Assembly (NCBI GenBank): GCA_020443345.1
Contig: JAGRIH010000030.1
Coordinates: 20,931-84,930 of the forward strand
Direction of reading: 5' to 3'
DNA: 64,000 nt
Source of the DNA: Halioglobus sp.
Lineage (GTDB): Bacteria > Pseudomonadota > Gammaproteobacteria > Pseudomonadales > Halieaceae
The notes under the pieces were generated by a model. It searched no databases. It had not been told where the DNA came from and saw nothing but the letters and a program-made list of their open reading frames with translations. Position numbers and translations under genes: made by a program. Shown here in pieces: positions 1 through 8,586 of the stretch (within the stretch, counting starts at the first letter, position 1; the number at the start of each line of letters is the position of its first letter).

Positions 1-1190
1 TTGGTTTTGCAGAAGTTGATCATCTCCTGGTAGATGGTGGAGTAGGTGCTCTCGGGCATGACCGCCTTGGTATCCTTGGCCTTGCCGTCCGGCCCCCACA
101 TTTTGCCGCCGTTGCGAATCATCGCGGGCATGGAGGCATCGACGATGACGTCGCTGGGAACGTGCAGGTTGGTGATGCCCTTGACCGAGTCGACCATCGC
201 CAGCTCGGGCCGGTGTTCGTAACAGGCGTGAATATCGCGCAGGATGTCCTCGCGCTGGGAGCGCGGCAGCGATTCGATCTTTTCGTAGACACTGCTCAGG
301 CCGTTGTTCGGGTTGACGCCCAGCTCCGCGAACAGCGCTGCGTGCTTGTCGAACACTTCCCGGTAAAACACCGTGACCGCGTGGCCGAACACAATGGGGT
401 GGGATATCTTCATCATGGTGGCCTTGACGTGCAGCGACCACATCACGCCGGACTCCCGGGCGTCCTCGAGGGTCTTTTCGAAAAAGTCCCGCAGCGCGCG
501 AACGCTCATGCACATGCCGTCGATGATCTCGCCGGCCTCCAGGTGCAGCGTCTTCTTTACCGTGACGCTGCCGTCGGCCGCCATAAATTCGATGCGCACA
601 TCGCCCGCTTCATCCATGGTGACGGACTGTTCCCGCGAGTAAAAATCCCCGCCGCGCATGTAGTCGGCGTGGGTGCGTGAGGCCATGCTCCATTCACCCA
701 TGGTGTGCGGGAATTTGCGCGCATAGGCCTTCACCGCCGCCGGGGCCCGGCGGTCGGAATTGCCCTCGCGCAACATGGGATTGACTGCGCTGCCGAGGAC
801 TTTGCCGTAGCGCTCCTGAATCGTTTTCTCGGCATCGTTGGCCGGCGCTTCCGGGTAGTCGGGCACGGCATAGCCCTGCGCCTGCAACTCGGCGATACAT
901 TCGTTGAGCTGGGGAATGGAGGCGCTGATATTGGGCAGCTTGATGATGTTCGCCGCGGGGTCCTGGGTGAGCGCGCCGAGGAAGGCCAGCCCGTCCTCGA
1001 CCTGCTGCTCCTGCGTCAGGCAGTCGCCAAAGGCCGCCAGCACCCTGCCGGCCAGGGAGATATCGGTAATCTTGATGTCAATGCCCGCCGCCGAGGTGAA
1101 CTTGCGCACGATAGGCAGTAAAGAGCAGGTGGCCAGTGATGGCGCCTCGTCGGTGAGAGTGTAGTAAATAGTCTGGTTGGCTTGGTTCAT
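1..1190 (-). CDS. icd: NADP-dependent isocitrate dehydrogenase, monomeric type (3' part outside the window)
   Basis: The protein oxidatively decarboxylates isocitrate to 2-oxoglutarate with NADP in the TCA cycle and acts as a cytosolic monomer. The visible N-terminal ~396 residues start MNQANQTIYYTLTDEAP and contain segments typical of the ~740-residue monomeric family, including LPNISASIPQLNECI, NPMLREGNSDRRAP and an IDGMCMSVRALRDFF stretch. It is unrelated to the dimeric Icd family. The ATG at 1190 is the natural start. The reading frame runs off the left edge, so the C-terminal half and stop are not seen. Downstream neighbours in this direction are unknown; nhaD lies upstream on the same strand but is separated by over 100 bases. 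Confidence 0.95.
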   Translation of the reverse strand, partial: MNQANQTIYYTLTDEAPSLATCSLLPIVRKFTSAAGIDIKITDISLAGRVLAAFGDCLTQEQQVEDGLAFLGALTQDPAANIIKLPNISASIPQLNECIAELQAQGYAVPDYPEAPANDAEKTIQERYGKVLGSAVNPMLREGNSDRRAPAAVKAYARKFPHTMGEWSMASRTHADYMRGGDFYSREQSVTMDEAGDVRIEFMAADGSVTVKKTLHLEAGEIIDGMCMSVRALRDFFEKTLEDARESGVMWSLHVKATMMKISHPIVFGHAVTVFYREVFDKHAALFAELGVNPNNGLSSVYEKIESLPRSQREDILRDIHACYEHRPELAMVDSVKGITNLHVPSDVIVDASMPAMIRNGGKMWGPDGKAKDTKAVMPESTYSTIYQEMINFCKT

Positions 1191-1306
1191 CTGCAGGTCC
1201 TTGTTCCGCGAGTGGACAGTATAGAGGGCCGGCGAGCAAGCGCCAAATGCCGCACCGCTGTCCGCGATTTTATTGGGTGGTGGCGGCCGATACAGCGAGC
1301 TTTCGA

Positions 1307-2710
1307 TTAGCCGTTGATCAAAAAGTGCACATAGATACTGGCGCCATAACCCAGGGCGACCGCCGGTGTCCACTTCAGGTGGCCGAAAAAGGTGTAGTGC
1401 CCCCGCGCCTGGCCCATCAGGGCGACTCCCGCCGCCGAACCGATGGACAGCAGGCTGCCGCCCACGCCCGCTGTCAGGGTGACCAGCAACCACTGCACCT
1501 GGGGCATATCCGGATTCATCGTGAGCACCGCAAACATCACGGGGATGTTGTCCACGATCGAGGACATCAGTCCCACCAGGACATTTGCGCTGGTAGCCCC
1601 CAGATCACCGTAAATATAGGTTGAGGCCATGCCGAGGTAGCCTATGAAGCCGATGCCGCCCACTGCCATGATCACGCCATAGAAAAAGAACAGCGTATCC
1701 CACTCCGCCCTGGCGACGCTGTCGAACACGTCGAAGTCGGCATGTTGCACGCTGTCCGGTGGTATATCCAGGCTGCGCGCGACAGCCTGGCCACGGGTGC
1801 GGAAGTGCAGGTAGAAATCGTAAAATTTCAGGTAGGCCAGACCCAGCATCATGCCGAATACAGGCGGCAGGTGAAGGAAGTTGTGAAAACTCACCGCGGT
1901 GACGATGGTCAGGAAAAACAGCGCGACGATGGTCAGCCCGCCGGGTTTGAGTGCCGCCGCCCCGGCCTTGTCGCGCGCCGTCGGCCTGGTCGTCGGCAGG
2001 GCAAATTGCATGATCAGGGCGGGCACCGCGAAATTGACCAGGGCGGGAACGAACAGCTTGAAGAAGGCCCAGAACGGCAGCATACCCTTCTGCCAGACCA
2101 TCAGCGTGGTGATATCGCCAAAGGGACTGAACGCGCCGCCGGCATTCGCGCCGACCACGATGTTGATGCAGCCGAGCGCAATGAATTGCGGCTGCCCTTC
2201 GCCCACTGCGAGAATCACCGCACACATAATGAGTGCGGTAGTCAGGTTGTCCGCCACTGGCGAGATCAGAAAAGCGAGGGAACCGGTGATCCAGAACAGG
2301 GTGCGGAAACTGTAGCCTTTCGCCACAAGCCAGTCGCGCAGGGCATCGAACACACCGCGATCGATCATGGCATTGATATAGGTCATCGCCACCAGCAGGA
2401 AGAAAAACAGCTCGGCGTATTCCAGGAAGTCGTAACGAATCGAGGCTTCGGCCACATGGGTCAGGCCGTGGGTATTGTAGGCGATGGCGATGCATATCCA
2501 GATCACGCCTGCGGCCAGCAGCACCGGCTTGGATTTGCGCAGGTGGATCTTTTCCTCGAGGATCACCAGCACATACGCCAGCGAGAACATGGCAAGGGCC
2601 GCATAACCCACCCAGCTTGCGGTCAGATCCAGTCGCGCTGCACTGTCTTGCGCGGCCAGCGCGGTGCCCGGGGCCAGCAGGCCCAGTAGCAGGAGTAAGG
2701 GGTAGGGCAT
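1307..2710 (-). CDS. nhaD: NhaD-type Na+/H+ antiporter
   Basis: Inner-membrane sodium/proton antiporter, about 467 residues, used for Na+ extrusion and pH homeostasis in halophilic and marine bacteria. The protein begins MPYPLLLLLGLLAPGTALAA, a signal-like hydrophobic segment, followed by some twelve hydrophobic helices. Family-typical segments include SPVADNLTTALIMCAV, a VGANAGGAFSPFGDITT loop with conserved small and acidic residues, and SSIVDNIPVMFAVL. I chose the ATG at 2710 because a GGAG ribosome site lies just upstream; the longer frame from 2794 adds a hydrophilic stretch without family features. It belongs to the ion transporter superfamily and looks complete. Confidence 0.92.
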   Translation of the reverse strand: MPYPLLLLLGLLAPGTALAAQDSAARLDLTASWVGYAALAMFSLAYVLVILEEKIHLRKSKPVLLAAGVIWICIAIAYNTHGLTHVAEASIRYDFLEYAELFFFLLVAMTYINAMIDRGVFDALRDWLVAKGYSFRTLFWITGSLAFLISPVADNLTTALIMCAVILAVGEGQPQFIALGCINIVVGANAGGAFSPFGDITTLMVWQKGMLPFWAFFKLFVPALVNFAVPALIMQFALPTTRPTARDKAGAAALKPGGLTIVALFFLTIVTAVSFHNFLHLPPVFGMMLGLAYLKFYDFYLHFRTRGQAVARSLDIPPDSVQHADFDVFDSVARAEWDTLFFFYGVIMAVGGIGFIGYLGMASTYIYGDLGATSANVLVGLMSSIVDNIPVMFAVLTMNPDMPQVQWLLVTLTAGVGGSLLSIGSAAGVALMGQARGHYTFFGHLKWTPAVALGYGASIYVHFLING

Positions 2711-2882
2711 GGGGCTGTCTCCGTGCTGGTAGCGCCGCAGTGGTGTCGGCGATTGTACAACCAAACTATCCCGCCAGTGTGGTGGTCGTGGCAAAAAGCT
2801 GAATACTACCTGTTCGCGCCCCGGCGGCGGCTGGACCTACCCCGTCTCGCGGCTACTGATGAGGGATGTCGATGCTCTCTCG

Positions 2883-3302
2883 CTAGGCCGCGCGGCCTTT
2901 CAGTTCTACGGTATTGCCCTCGGGGTCCCGGATATAGATGGATGGCCCCATGCCCCCCGCACCGTAGCGCTGTTCCACGTCACTGTGGTCCACACCGTGC
3001 CGCCGCAACTGTTCCAGCACGGCGTCGGGGTCCCAGGGGTCGAGCTGGAAACACACATGGTCCATATTCGCCGCGGCGTGGTCCGGCAGGTCGCCGCCTT
3101 GTTCGCCCAGTGGACCCCGGGCATCCACCAGGTCGATCAGGGAGAGACCGGCGCGCAACTGGGCAAGGCGAATGTCGCCCGGCCCCCGCTCCAGTTTGCA
3201 GCCGAGCACATCGCGGTAAAACGCGACCATGGTCTCCAGATCGGTGGCGCGGATTACCACGTGATCGATGCGGGTGATATTGATCGGGTTCGCATCTGTC
3301 AT
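2883..3302 (-). CDS. VOC-family (glyoxalase/bleomycin-resistance fold) protein
   Basis: A small 139-residue single-domain protein of the vicinal oxygen chelate superfamily. Candidate metal ligands are His14 (ITRIDHVVIRATDLE), His82 (NMDHVCFQL) and Glu133 (EGNTVELKG), the usual positions in metal-dependent VOC enzymes. The C-terminal IYIRDPEGNTVEL motif is diagnostic. The start at 3302 follows a GGAAG ribosome site; the longer frame to 3353 has no such support. The substrate cannot be read from sequence: the family includes lyases, dioxygenases and resistance proteins. It lies just downstream of the encapsulin gene on the same strand, but a functional link is not evident. Confidence 0.85.
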   Translation of the reverse strand: MTDANPINITRIDHVVIRATDLETMVAFYRDVLGCKLERGPGDIRLAQLRAGLSLIDLVDARGPLGEQGGDLPDHAAANMDHVCFQLDPWDPDAVLEQLRRHGVDHSDVEQRYGAGGMGPSIYIRDPEGNTVELKGRAA

Positions 3303-3388
3303 GGCACTTCTTCCGACGGTGAACTCGAAGTTGGCCGCCTTTGTGGGCCGCAACGCATGACCCGACCGCGGGCGCGCCCCGCCCCGGT

Positions 3389-4204
3389 CTATTTTTTTCC
3401 CTTGCCGTAGACCAGGGGGACCGCCGCTTCTGGCGCCAACACCCTGAACGTGAAGCTCTCCTGCAGATACAGGCGCACAATGCTCGCCGTGTGCTCGAGA
3501 TAGCCGATCGACAGGTCCTGACCTACGGTCAGCTCAAAGTCACCGCCGCGCAGGCTGATCACCAGGGCACCGTCCACGGCCGGAGCGGAAATGATCGGGC
3601 CATCCAGCAACCGTCGGACGTGCTCGAATACCGCAAAGCCCCCCTCCATGGTCTTGTGCAGCCCCGTATAACAGCGCGGCCCGAGGGCAATGGCATAAGG
3701 ACCGTCAACGCCGGCACTGCGCAGCTTGTACAGCGCCTCGGCCACCACCCCGGGGTACTCGGTGTAGTCTTCGCTCAAGTTGCACCTTGCCTCGCCGGAG
3801 GCCGCCATAATACCCTCGATGCCGGCGGCCCGGAAGCCGTAGAAAATCGCCTTGTCTTCGGCCAGGGCAATGGCGCGAGCCGCTTCATGCACCGGATCGA
3901 GGTTTGGATCTTTGGCGCCGCGACCCGAGGCTTCAAGTTCCTCGCGCGACAGTTCGAAGGGAATGCGCAGTTCCACCAGTGGTTGTGCCAGGCGCAGGCG
4001 CGTCTCCACGTCCTTGTGCAGTTCGCTCTTGAGCCGTTCACAGCGCCCCAGACTGATGGCAGACGCCGACCAGCCCAGCGGGCCGACAAAATCGACCAGC
4101 TTGCGGGCGCCGAGCGTCAATTTCAGTGTGCGCTGTGCCTCCTCGTCGATTTCGGACCATGACGCAGCGGAAACGGGAGCGAGCGTGCGCAGCAGATCGC
4201 TCAT
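3389..4204 (-). CDS. Encapsulin shell protein (linocin M18/HK97-fold, family 1)
   Basis: A 271-residue shell protein that self-assembles into an icosahedral nanocompartment and takes in cargo bearing a short C-terminal peptide. The N-terminus MSDLLRTLAPVSAASWSEIDEEA, the segment ARKLVDFVGPLGW, the E-loop-like LVELRIPFELSREELE and the C-terminal SIGYLEHTASIVRLYLQESFTFRVL are typical of family 1 encapsulins, and the length fits. Its ATG overlaps the stop of the upstream ferritin-like gene in an ATGA (4201-4204), so the two are translationally coupled. Shell and cargo are therefore expected to be made together. No unusual insertion is seen. Confidence 0.95.
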   Translation of the reverse strand: MSDLLRTLAPVSAASWSEIDEEAQRTLKLTLGARKLVDFVGPLGWSASAISLGRCERLKSELHKDVETRLRLAQPLVELRIPFELSREELEASGRGAKDPNLDPVHEAARAIALAEDKAIFYGFRAAGIEGIMAASGEARCNLSEDYTEYPGVVAEALYKLRSAGVDGPYAIALGPRCYTGLHKTMEGGFAVFEHVRRLLDGPIISAPAVDGALVISLRGGDFELTVGQDLSIGYLEHTASIVRLYLQESFTFRVLAPEAAVPLVYGKGKK

Positions 4205-4581
4205 GAGGTCACCTCCGCGCGCAGGCTGCCGATGCCCAGGGAGCCGTCGCTGATCTGGTTTTGTTCACCATTGCCCTCCAGTTCCTCCTCCCGCTCCAGC
4301 GGCGTTTGGTCGATAAACAGATAATTGCGCAGATGCTCGTCGAGTTTGGGGTCCCGGCGCCGCAACCATTCCAGCACCATGGCGGCGTGTTCTTTTTCCT
4401 CGTCGCGATTGTGCGCCAGAATGGCCGCCAGTTCTTCGTCATCGGTCGCCTCGACCCGCTGGTCGTACCAGTCCACCGCCTCCAGCTCTTCCATGATCGA
4501 GACAATCGCGCGATGTCGATCGATAAGCTCCGGATGCAAGGCGCTCGCCGCCTCGTGTAGACTACCACTGGATGCCGCCAT
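4201..4581 (-). CDS. Encapsulated ferritin (EncFtn) with encapsulin-targeting peptide
   Basis: A 126-residue ferritin-like protein with a half-ferritin (two-helix) fold that dimerises to build a ferroxidase centre and loads iron into the encapsulin shell. Glu32, Glu62 and His65 match the metal-binding residues known in the family, with Trp38/Tyr39 and the EEKEHAAMVLEWLRRRDPKL segment also conserved. The C-terminal tail carries DGSLGIGSLR, a close match to the known encapsulin-targeting peptide. A GGGAG ribosome site precedes the ATG at 4581. It is the first gene of a two-gene operon and overlaps the encapsulin start by four bases. Confidence 0.95.
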   Translation of the reverse strand: MAASSGSLHEAASALHPELIDRHRAIVSIMEELEAVDWYDQRVEATDDEELAAILAHNRDEEKEHAAMVLEWLRRRDPKLDEHLRNYLFIDQTPLEREEELEGNGEQNQISDGSLGIGSLRAEVTS

Positions 4582-4742
4582 ATCGCGTTCTCCCTGTTTT
4601 TGAATGGGTAGATGCCCGGTGTGCCGCGATCGAACCGCGGGCCGGGCTCACATGTGCACATGTATAAGCTAGCATCCACGTGGACTTTTTCAAGGCCCGC
4701 AACGACGCGATTGAGCGAGGACCACCAGGAGGGCAGCCGCCA
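4582..4742. promoter_or_regulatory. Divergent control region between the encapsulin operon and the M50 protease
   Basis: This 161-base divergent spacer holds two perfect palindromes: ACATGTGCACATGT at 4650-4663 and TCCACGTGGA at 4675-4684. On the minus strand a possible sigma-70 promoter for the encapsulin operon is TTGAAA at 4688-4693 with TAGCTT at 4666-4671 (spacer 16). The second palindrome sits in the spacer and the first just downstream of the -10, the usual places for a repressor operator. The promoter and operators are proposals from pattern only. Confidence 0.4.
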
Positions 4743-5888
4743 ATGGCAGAGCGCAGTACCGCCGCAACCATGAAGTGGTCGTTCCGCTTCGCCCGCATCG
4801 CCGGTATCGATATCGCGGTGCACGCCACCTTCGCACTGCTGCTCGGCTGGATTGCCCTGAGCATCTGGCGCAGCACCCACAGCAGCGCCGCCGTGTTGCA
4901 GGGGATGGTTTTTGTCATGGCGCTGTTTGTCTGTGTCGTTCTGCACGAACTGGGACACGCGCTGACTGCGCGCCGCTTCGGTGTCCGCACCCGCAGTATC
5001 ACGCTGCTGCCGATCGGCGGTGTGGCCGCGATGGAGAGAATGCCGGACCAGCCGCGGCAGGAGATACTGGTGGCTCTGGCCGGTCCCATGGTGAACGTGC
5101 TGATCGCCCTGGTGCTCGGCGCATGGATTCGCCTGCACAATGTTGCCCCGCCGGAGATCGACGCAGATACCGTGTTGCTATTCAGTTCTCCGGCCGCCTT
5201 TGTTTACAGCCTGCTGTCGATCAATGTGATGCTGGCAGTTTTTAACCTGCTGCCGGCCTTTCCCATGGACGGCGGACGGGTGTTGCGCGCCGCGCTCGCC
5301 ATAAAAATGGAGCACCATCTGGCGACCCTGCGGGCGGCGAGGATCGGCCAGAGCATGGCCGTGGTGCTGTTTTTTCTCGGCATCTTATACAGTCCCGTAA
5401 TGATGCTGATCGCGGTGTTTATCTGGTTTGCCGCGGGCGCCGAATCCGGCGCCGAGCAACTGCGCCATGCACTGCACAGTGTCACCCCGCGCCAGGCTAT
5501 GATCAGCCGCTTTGAACTGCTCGATGCAGGGGACTGTCTGCAGCGGGCGCTGGACCTCACCCTGCAGACCGATCAGAAGCACTTCCCGGTGCGGTTTTCC
5601 GACAACTCCCTGCGAACGCTCAGCCAGCGCGACATGCTCGGCGCCCTGCGCGATGGCGGAGAGCAGGTGCGCCTGAGCGCGCTGTCCCTGCCGCTGCTGG
5701 CGACCTGCGATGTGCGCGAATCGATGGAGCAGGTACTGGACCGCATCCAGCAGGAGAATCATGCGATTATCGGCGTCACCGACCGGCAGCGGCTGGTCGG
5801 CCTGCTCCATCTGGAAAATATCCTGGAGCTGATGCGCATCGATGCGGCGCGTGACGCACACCGATCACAGGATGGCATGAGATTCTAA
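4743..5888 (+). CDS. M50 (site-2-protease type) membrane metalloprotease with C-terminal CBS region
   Basis: An intramembrane zinc protease of about 381 residues, of the type that cleaves membrane-spanning regulatory proteins. The zinc-binding HELGH motif is at residues 68-72 within VVLHELGHALTARRFG, and the third ligand is Asp176 in LLPAFPMDGGRVLRA. Several hydrophobic segments surround both. The C-terminal ~130 residues resemble a CBS pair (MISRFELLDAGDCLQRALDL onward), as in the Rv2625c/Rip3-like subgroup. I chose the ATG at 4743, after a GGAGG, instead of a GTG at 4680. It is divergent from the encapsulin operon. Its substrate is unknown. Confidence 0.9.
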   Translation: MAERSTAATMKWSFRFARIAGIDIAVHATFALLLGWIALSIWRSTHSSAAVLQGMVFVMALFVCVVLHELGHALTARRFGVRTRSITLLPIGGVAAMERMPDQPRQEILVALAGPMVNVLIALVLGAWIRLHNVAPPEIDADTVLLFSSPAAFVYSLLSINVMLAVFNLLPAFPMDGGRVLRAALAIKMEHHLATLRAARIGQSMAVVLFFLGILYSPVMMLIAVFIWFAAGAESGAEQLRHALHSVTPRQAMISRFELLDAGDCLQRALDLTLQTDQKHFPVRFSDNSLRTLSQRDMLGALRDGGEQVRLSALSLPLLATCDVRESMEQVLDRIQQENHAIIGVTDRQRLVGLLHLENILELMRIDAARDAHRSQDGMRF

Positions 5889-5889
5889 G

Positions 5890-5916
5890 GCGCTTTTCCG
5901 GGTACCGGAAAAGCGC
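5890..5916. terminator. Perfect 12-bp hairpin after the M50 protease gene
   Basis: Arms GCGCTTTTCCGG and CCGGAAAAGCGC (5890-5901 and 5905-5916) pair perfectly around the three-base loop GTA, directly after the stop codon. There is no U-tract, so it may be a weak or Rho-assisted terminator or an mRNA-stabilising structure. Confidence 0.45.
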
Positions 5917-5961
5917 ACCAACCGGTTTGACGCCGGGCGTGAAAAGCAGGGAGGTCGTGCG

Positions 5962-6462
5962 ATGACGACAGTAGCAGAGCTCGAGGCGCGCCTGCGGGCG
6001 CTCGAGGACATCAGGGCCATAGAACAACTGAAATACCGCTATTTTCGCGCCCTGGATTGCCAGGACTGGCCCGCGCTGCGCGCGTGTTTTACCGCGGATG
6101 TCGCGACAGATTTCGAGAGCGGACAATACAGTTTCTCGGGTATCGATGCGGTGATGGAGTTTTTGTCTTCGAGTTTCACCCGCCTCAGCGCGGCCGGCTA
6201 CTGCGCGGTTCACCTGGGCAATCATCCCGAGGTGGAACTGCTGGATGAGAGGCGAGCCCGTGGCCAATGGACTTTAAATGCGCCCATTCTGGATGCCGGT
6301 GCGGGCAGACCCGGCCTGCAGGTTTCCTTTTACCGCGACGAATACCGCAAGGAAAACGGCATCTGGCGCATTTGCCGTACCGGCTATACCAACTACATGA
6401 AAGGCAACTGGTTGGGCCCCGACCTGTCGAGCGTGTTTGGAGCCGATAGCGGTGCGGACTGA
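5962..6462 (+). CDS. NTF2-like / SnoaL-like domain protein
   Basis: A 166-residue protein with the SnoaL-like fold found in small isomerases, dehydratases and ring-dioxygenase beta subunits. The opening ALEDIRAIEQLKYRYFRALD and the downstream DWPALRACFTADVATDF are typical of this family, as is the closing EYRKENGIWRICRTGYTNYM. No cofactor motif is present. Related proteins often accompany aromatic or steroid catabolism, but none of the adjacent genes is catabolic, so the substrate is unassigned. The ATG at 5962 is preceded by GGGAGG. Confidence 0.8.
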   Translation: MTTVAELEARLRALEDIRAIEQLKYRYFRALDCQDWPALRACFTADVATDFESGQYSFSGIDAVMEFLSSSFTRLSAAGYCAVHLGNHPEVELLDERRARGQWTLNAPILDAGAGRPGLQVSFYRDEYRKENGIWRICRTGYTNYMKGNWLGPDLSSVFGADSGAD

Positions 6463-6511
6463 TGCGGGGCCGCGACTCGCCGGCTGTTGCGTACTGCAGC
6501 AAAACTGGCTG

Positions 6512-7117
6512 CTATTGGCGCTTTTGAACGTGGGGCCCTGCCCGCACCACTTTTGTTTCCGCGGTTGTCGGGCTCTCCAGGGCCTGCGCCGCCGGCCCCG
6601 ATGGCGGCGGAAACAGCTTCTGCGGAAACGTCCTGTTACCCCGATCCAGTTTGATCACCGGCTTCTGCAGGATCAGGCTGTTGGGGTAGGTGATGATGTT
6701 GCCCGCTTCGGTGCGGATCAATACGTGGAACAGACTGATTTCTTCAACGGTGCCTGACAGATCGAAATCCGGATCGGTCACCTTGATTTTATCTCCCACG
6801 CGATAGGGAAAGCCGAAGAAAATCACGATGCTGGCGGTAATGTTGCTCAGCAACGACCACTGGGCAAACAGCGCCACGCCGATCACGGCAAATACCGAGG
6901 ACAGGAACACGGATACGTCGTTGTAGCCCAGCCCCAGCAGCAGGCAGATGACAATGACCAGGGCGATAAACAGGGTGATGTTGGTGGTTTTGGACAGGTA
7001 CTTGATGCGCAGTTCCGGCACCTGTTTGCGCCGGCCCAGCTTGCGCATGGCGATAGTGATGGCCCTGGCCACGAACAGGTAGCCCAGCAGGCACAGGATG
7101 ATCGAGAGTATTTTCAA
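6512..7117 (-). CDS. Small mechanosensitive-channel (MscS) family protein
   Basis: A 201-residue inner-membrane protein with about three N-terminal membrane helices and an MscS-type beta domain (FFGFPYRVGDKIKVTDPDFDLSGTVEEISLFHVLIRT...). The glycine/alanine-rich pore helix region is VFAVIGVALFAQWSLLSNITASI. The cytoplasmic alpha-beta cap is much reduced and replaced by a proline-rich tail, so the protein is shorter than E. coli MscS (286 residues). It would release solutes on hypo-osmotic shock, though the truncation leaves gating uncertain. The start codon is TTG at 7117. Confidence 0.82.
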   Translation of the reverse strand: MKILSIILCLLGYLFVARAITIAMRKLGRRKQVPELRIKYLSKTTNITLFIALVIVICLLLGLGYNDVSVFLSSVFAVIGVALFAQWSLLSNITASIVIFFGFPYRVGDKIKVTDPDFDLSGTVEEISLFHVLIRTEAGNIITYPNSLILQKPVIKLDRGNRTFPQKLFPPPSGPAAQALESPTTAETKVVRAGPHVQKRQ

Positions 7118-7251
7118 GCAGCTACCTGGTTCTGTGTAAGGTCATCGATGAAGGCGCCATTATTATACCAAGACAGCAAGCCCGGTCAGCAGAAAGGGCG
7201 GGAGACAGGAATAATTTGTGGCTTTTTTAACAGTACACCGGCATCGGCGTC

Positions 7252-8544
7252 TCACGATGCCTCTTCCGGATCGCTTGGCACCTGCTCGGGCGGCGCCGCC
7301 GCGTGCTGCGGATCGTCTTCCGGATGTTCCGGGCCGCGCGGATCCAGTTCGAAGCTGGCCGGAGCCATCTCCGAGGCCGCGGCGGCGAAGGGCGTCTGCT
7401 CCGCCACTGAAACGGCCCGCGCTTCGCGGGTCTGCCAGGCCAGGTAGACGGCAAACAGCGCGCAGATCGCGGCGAACGACCAGAACAGCGCGGTGTCCTC
7501 CCAGAACGACATCAGCTGCCCCAGTAGCAGCGGGGCCGACGCCGCGCCGATGGCATTGAGCATCAATACCGAGGTGCCGATCTCCACGAACTCTTCCGTC
7601 GCCGATACGTCCGCCGCCGTTGCCAGGGATATGGCGTACAGCGGCATGACCATGGCCCCGAACAGGAACAGGGTCATCAGGTGCCAGGGCTGCTGCGTAC
7701 TCATGGCAACCGCGACGCAGGTGGCGGCGCCGCCCACACACAGGCTCAACATGACATAGCGGCGATCGACCCGGTCCGAAAGCCATCCGATGGGGTATTG
7801 CAGCAAGGCGCCACCGGCGATAGCGGCGGTCATGAACCAGGTCACGTCCATCTGGGTCTCGCTGTAGTGCTGCGCAAATACCGCTCCGAGCGACCAGAAG
7901 CTGCCCACCACCAGACCGGACAGCAGGGCCCCGGCAAAGGCCGAGCGCGACTTCTGGTAGAGCAGGCGAAAGCGCGCCGGTTTGGCTTCGATAGGCGTCG
8001 GTGCCAGTCGTCGAGTCATGCCCACCGGTATGATCGCCAGCGCCAAAAACAGCGCCGCGAGGGTGAAGGGGGTCGCCGTTTCCGCCGGCCCCACGTTGAT
8101 CAGAAACTGTCCAGCGGCCATGGCGATGAGCACGATGAAGGTATAGATAGCCAGGATCTGACCGCGTGTCTCCGCGCTCGCCTGGTTGTTCAGCCAGCTC
8201 TCGATTACGGTATACAGGCCGCAGATGGCTGCGCCGGTCAGAAAGCGCAGCACCATCCAGGCCGGCCAGTTGTCGAGCATGTCCAGGCACAAAACCGCGC
8301 TGACCATGGTGGCGGCGAGCACCGCGAAACCGCGAATGTGGCCCACCCTGGCAATCATGGCAGGGATGTAAATGCAGCCCATCACGAAGCCCAGGAAGTA
8401 GCAGGAGGCGCTGATACCTATGGTGAAGTCGGACAGGCCGACGCTGCCGCCGCGCAGCGGCAGCAGGGTCAGCTGCATGCCGTGACCGATCAGTAGCAGT
8501 GCCGTCGACGACAACAGCGAAGTGACTGTGAATATGACTTTCAT
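7252..8544 (-). CDS. MFS transporter, YcaD-like
   Basis: A 430-residue major facilitator with twelve predicted helices. It opens with MKVIFTVTSLLSSTALLLIGHGMQLTLLPLRG and carries the family loop RVGHIRGFAVLAA between helices 2 and 3 and LFGAMVMPLYAISLATAAD in the second half. These match the YcaD-like group, whose substrate is unknown. The C-terminal ~45 residues are hydrophilic, proline- and glutamate-rich, presumably a cytoplasmic tail. The ATG at 8544 was chosen over the adjacent TTG. It lies 42 bases downstream of the LOG gene on the same strand and may be co-transcribed with it. Confidence 0.85.
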   Translation of the reverse strand: MKVIFTVTSLLSSTALLLIGHGMQLTLLPLRGGSVGLSDFTIGISASCYFLGFVMGCIYIPAMIARVGHIRGFAVLAATMVSAVLCLDMLDNWPAWMVLRFLTGAAICGLYTVIESWLNNQASAETRGQILAIYTFIVLIAMAAGQFLINVGPAETATPFTLAALFLALAIIPVGMTRRLAPTPIEAKPARFRLLYQKSRSAFAGALLSGLVVGSFWSLGAVFAQHYSETQMDVTWFMTAAIAGGALLQYPIGWLSDRVDRRYVMLSLCVGGAATCVAVAMSTQQPWHLMTLFLFGAMVMPLYAISLATAADVSATEEFVEIGTSVLMLNAIGAASAPLLLGQLMSFWEDTALFWSFAAICALFAVYLAWQTREARAVSVAEQTPFAAAASEMAPASFELDPRGPEHPEDDPQHAAAPPEQVPSDPEEAS

Positions 8545-8586
8545 CAAAAATCCATGGCTGTGCTGCAGTTGGCTACCACGACGGGT

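Noticed and set aside
1742..2689. Plus-strand frame of 315 residues opposite nhaD
   Set aside because: Antisense to a clear NhaD gene; Gln/Arg/His-rich translation without homology features.
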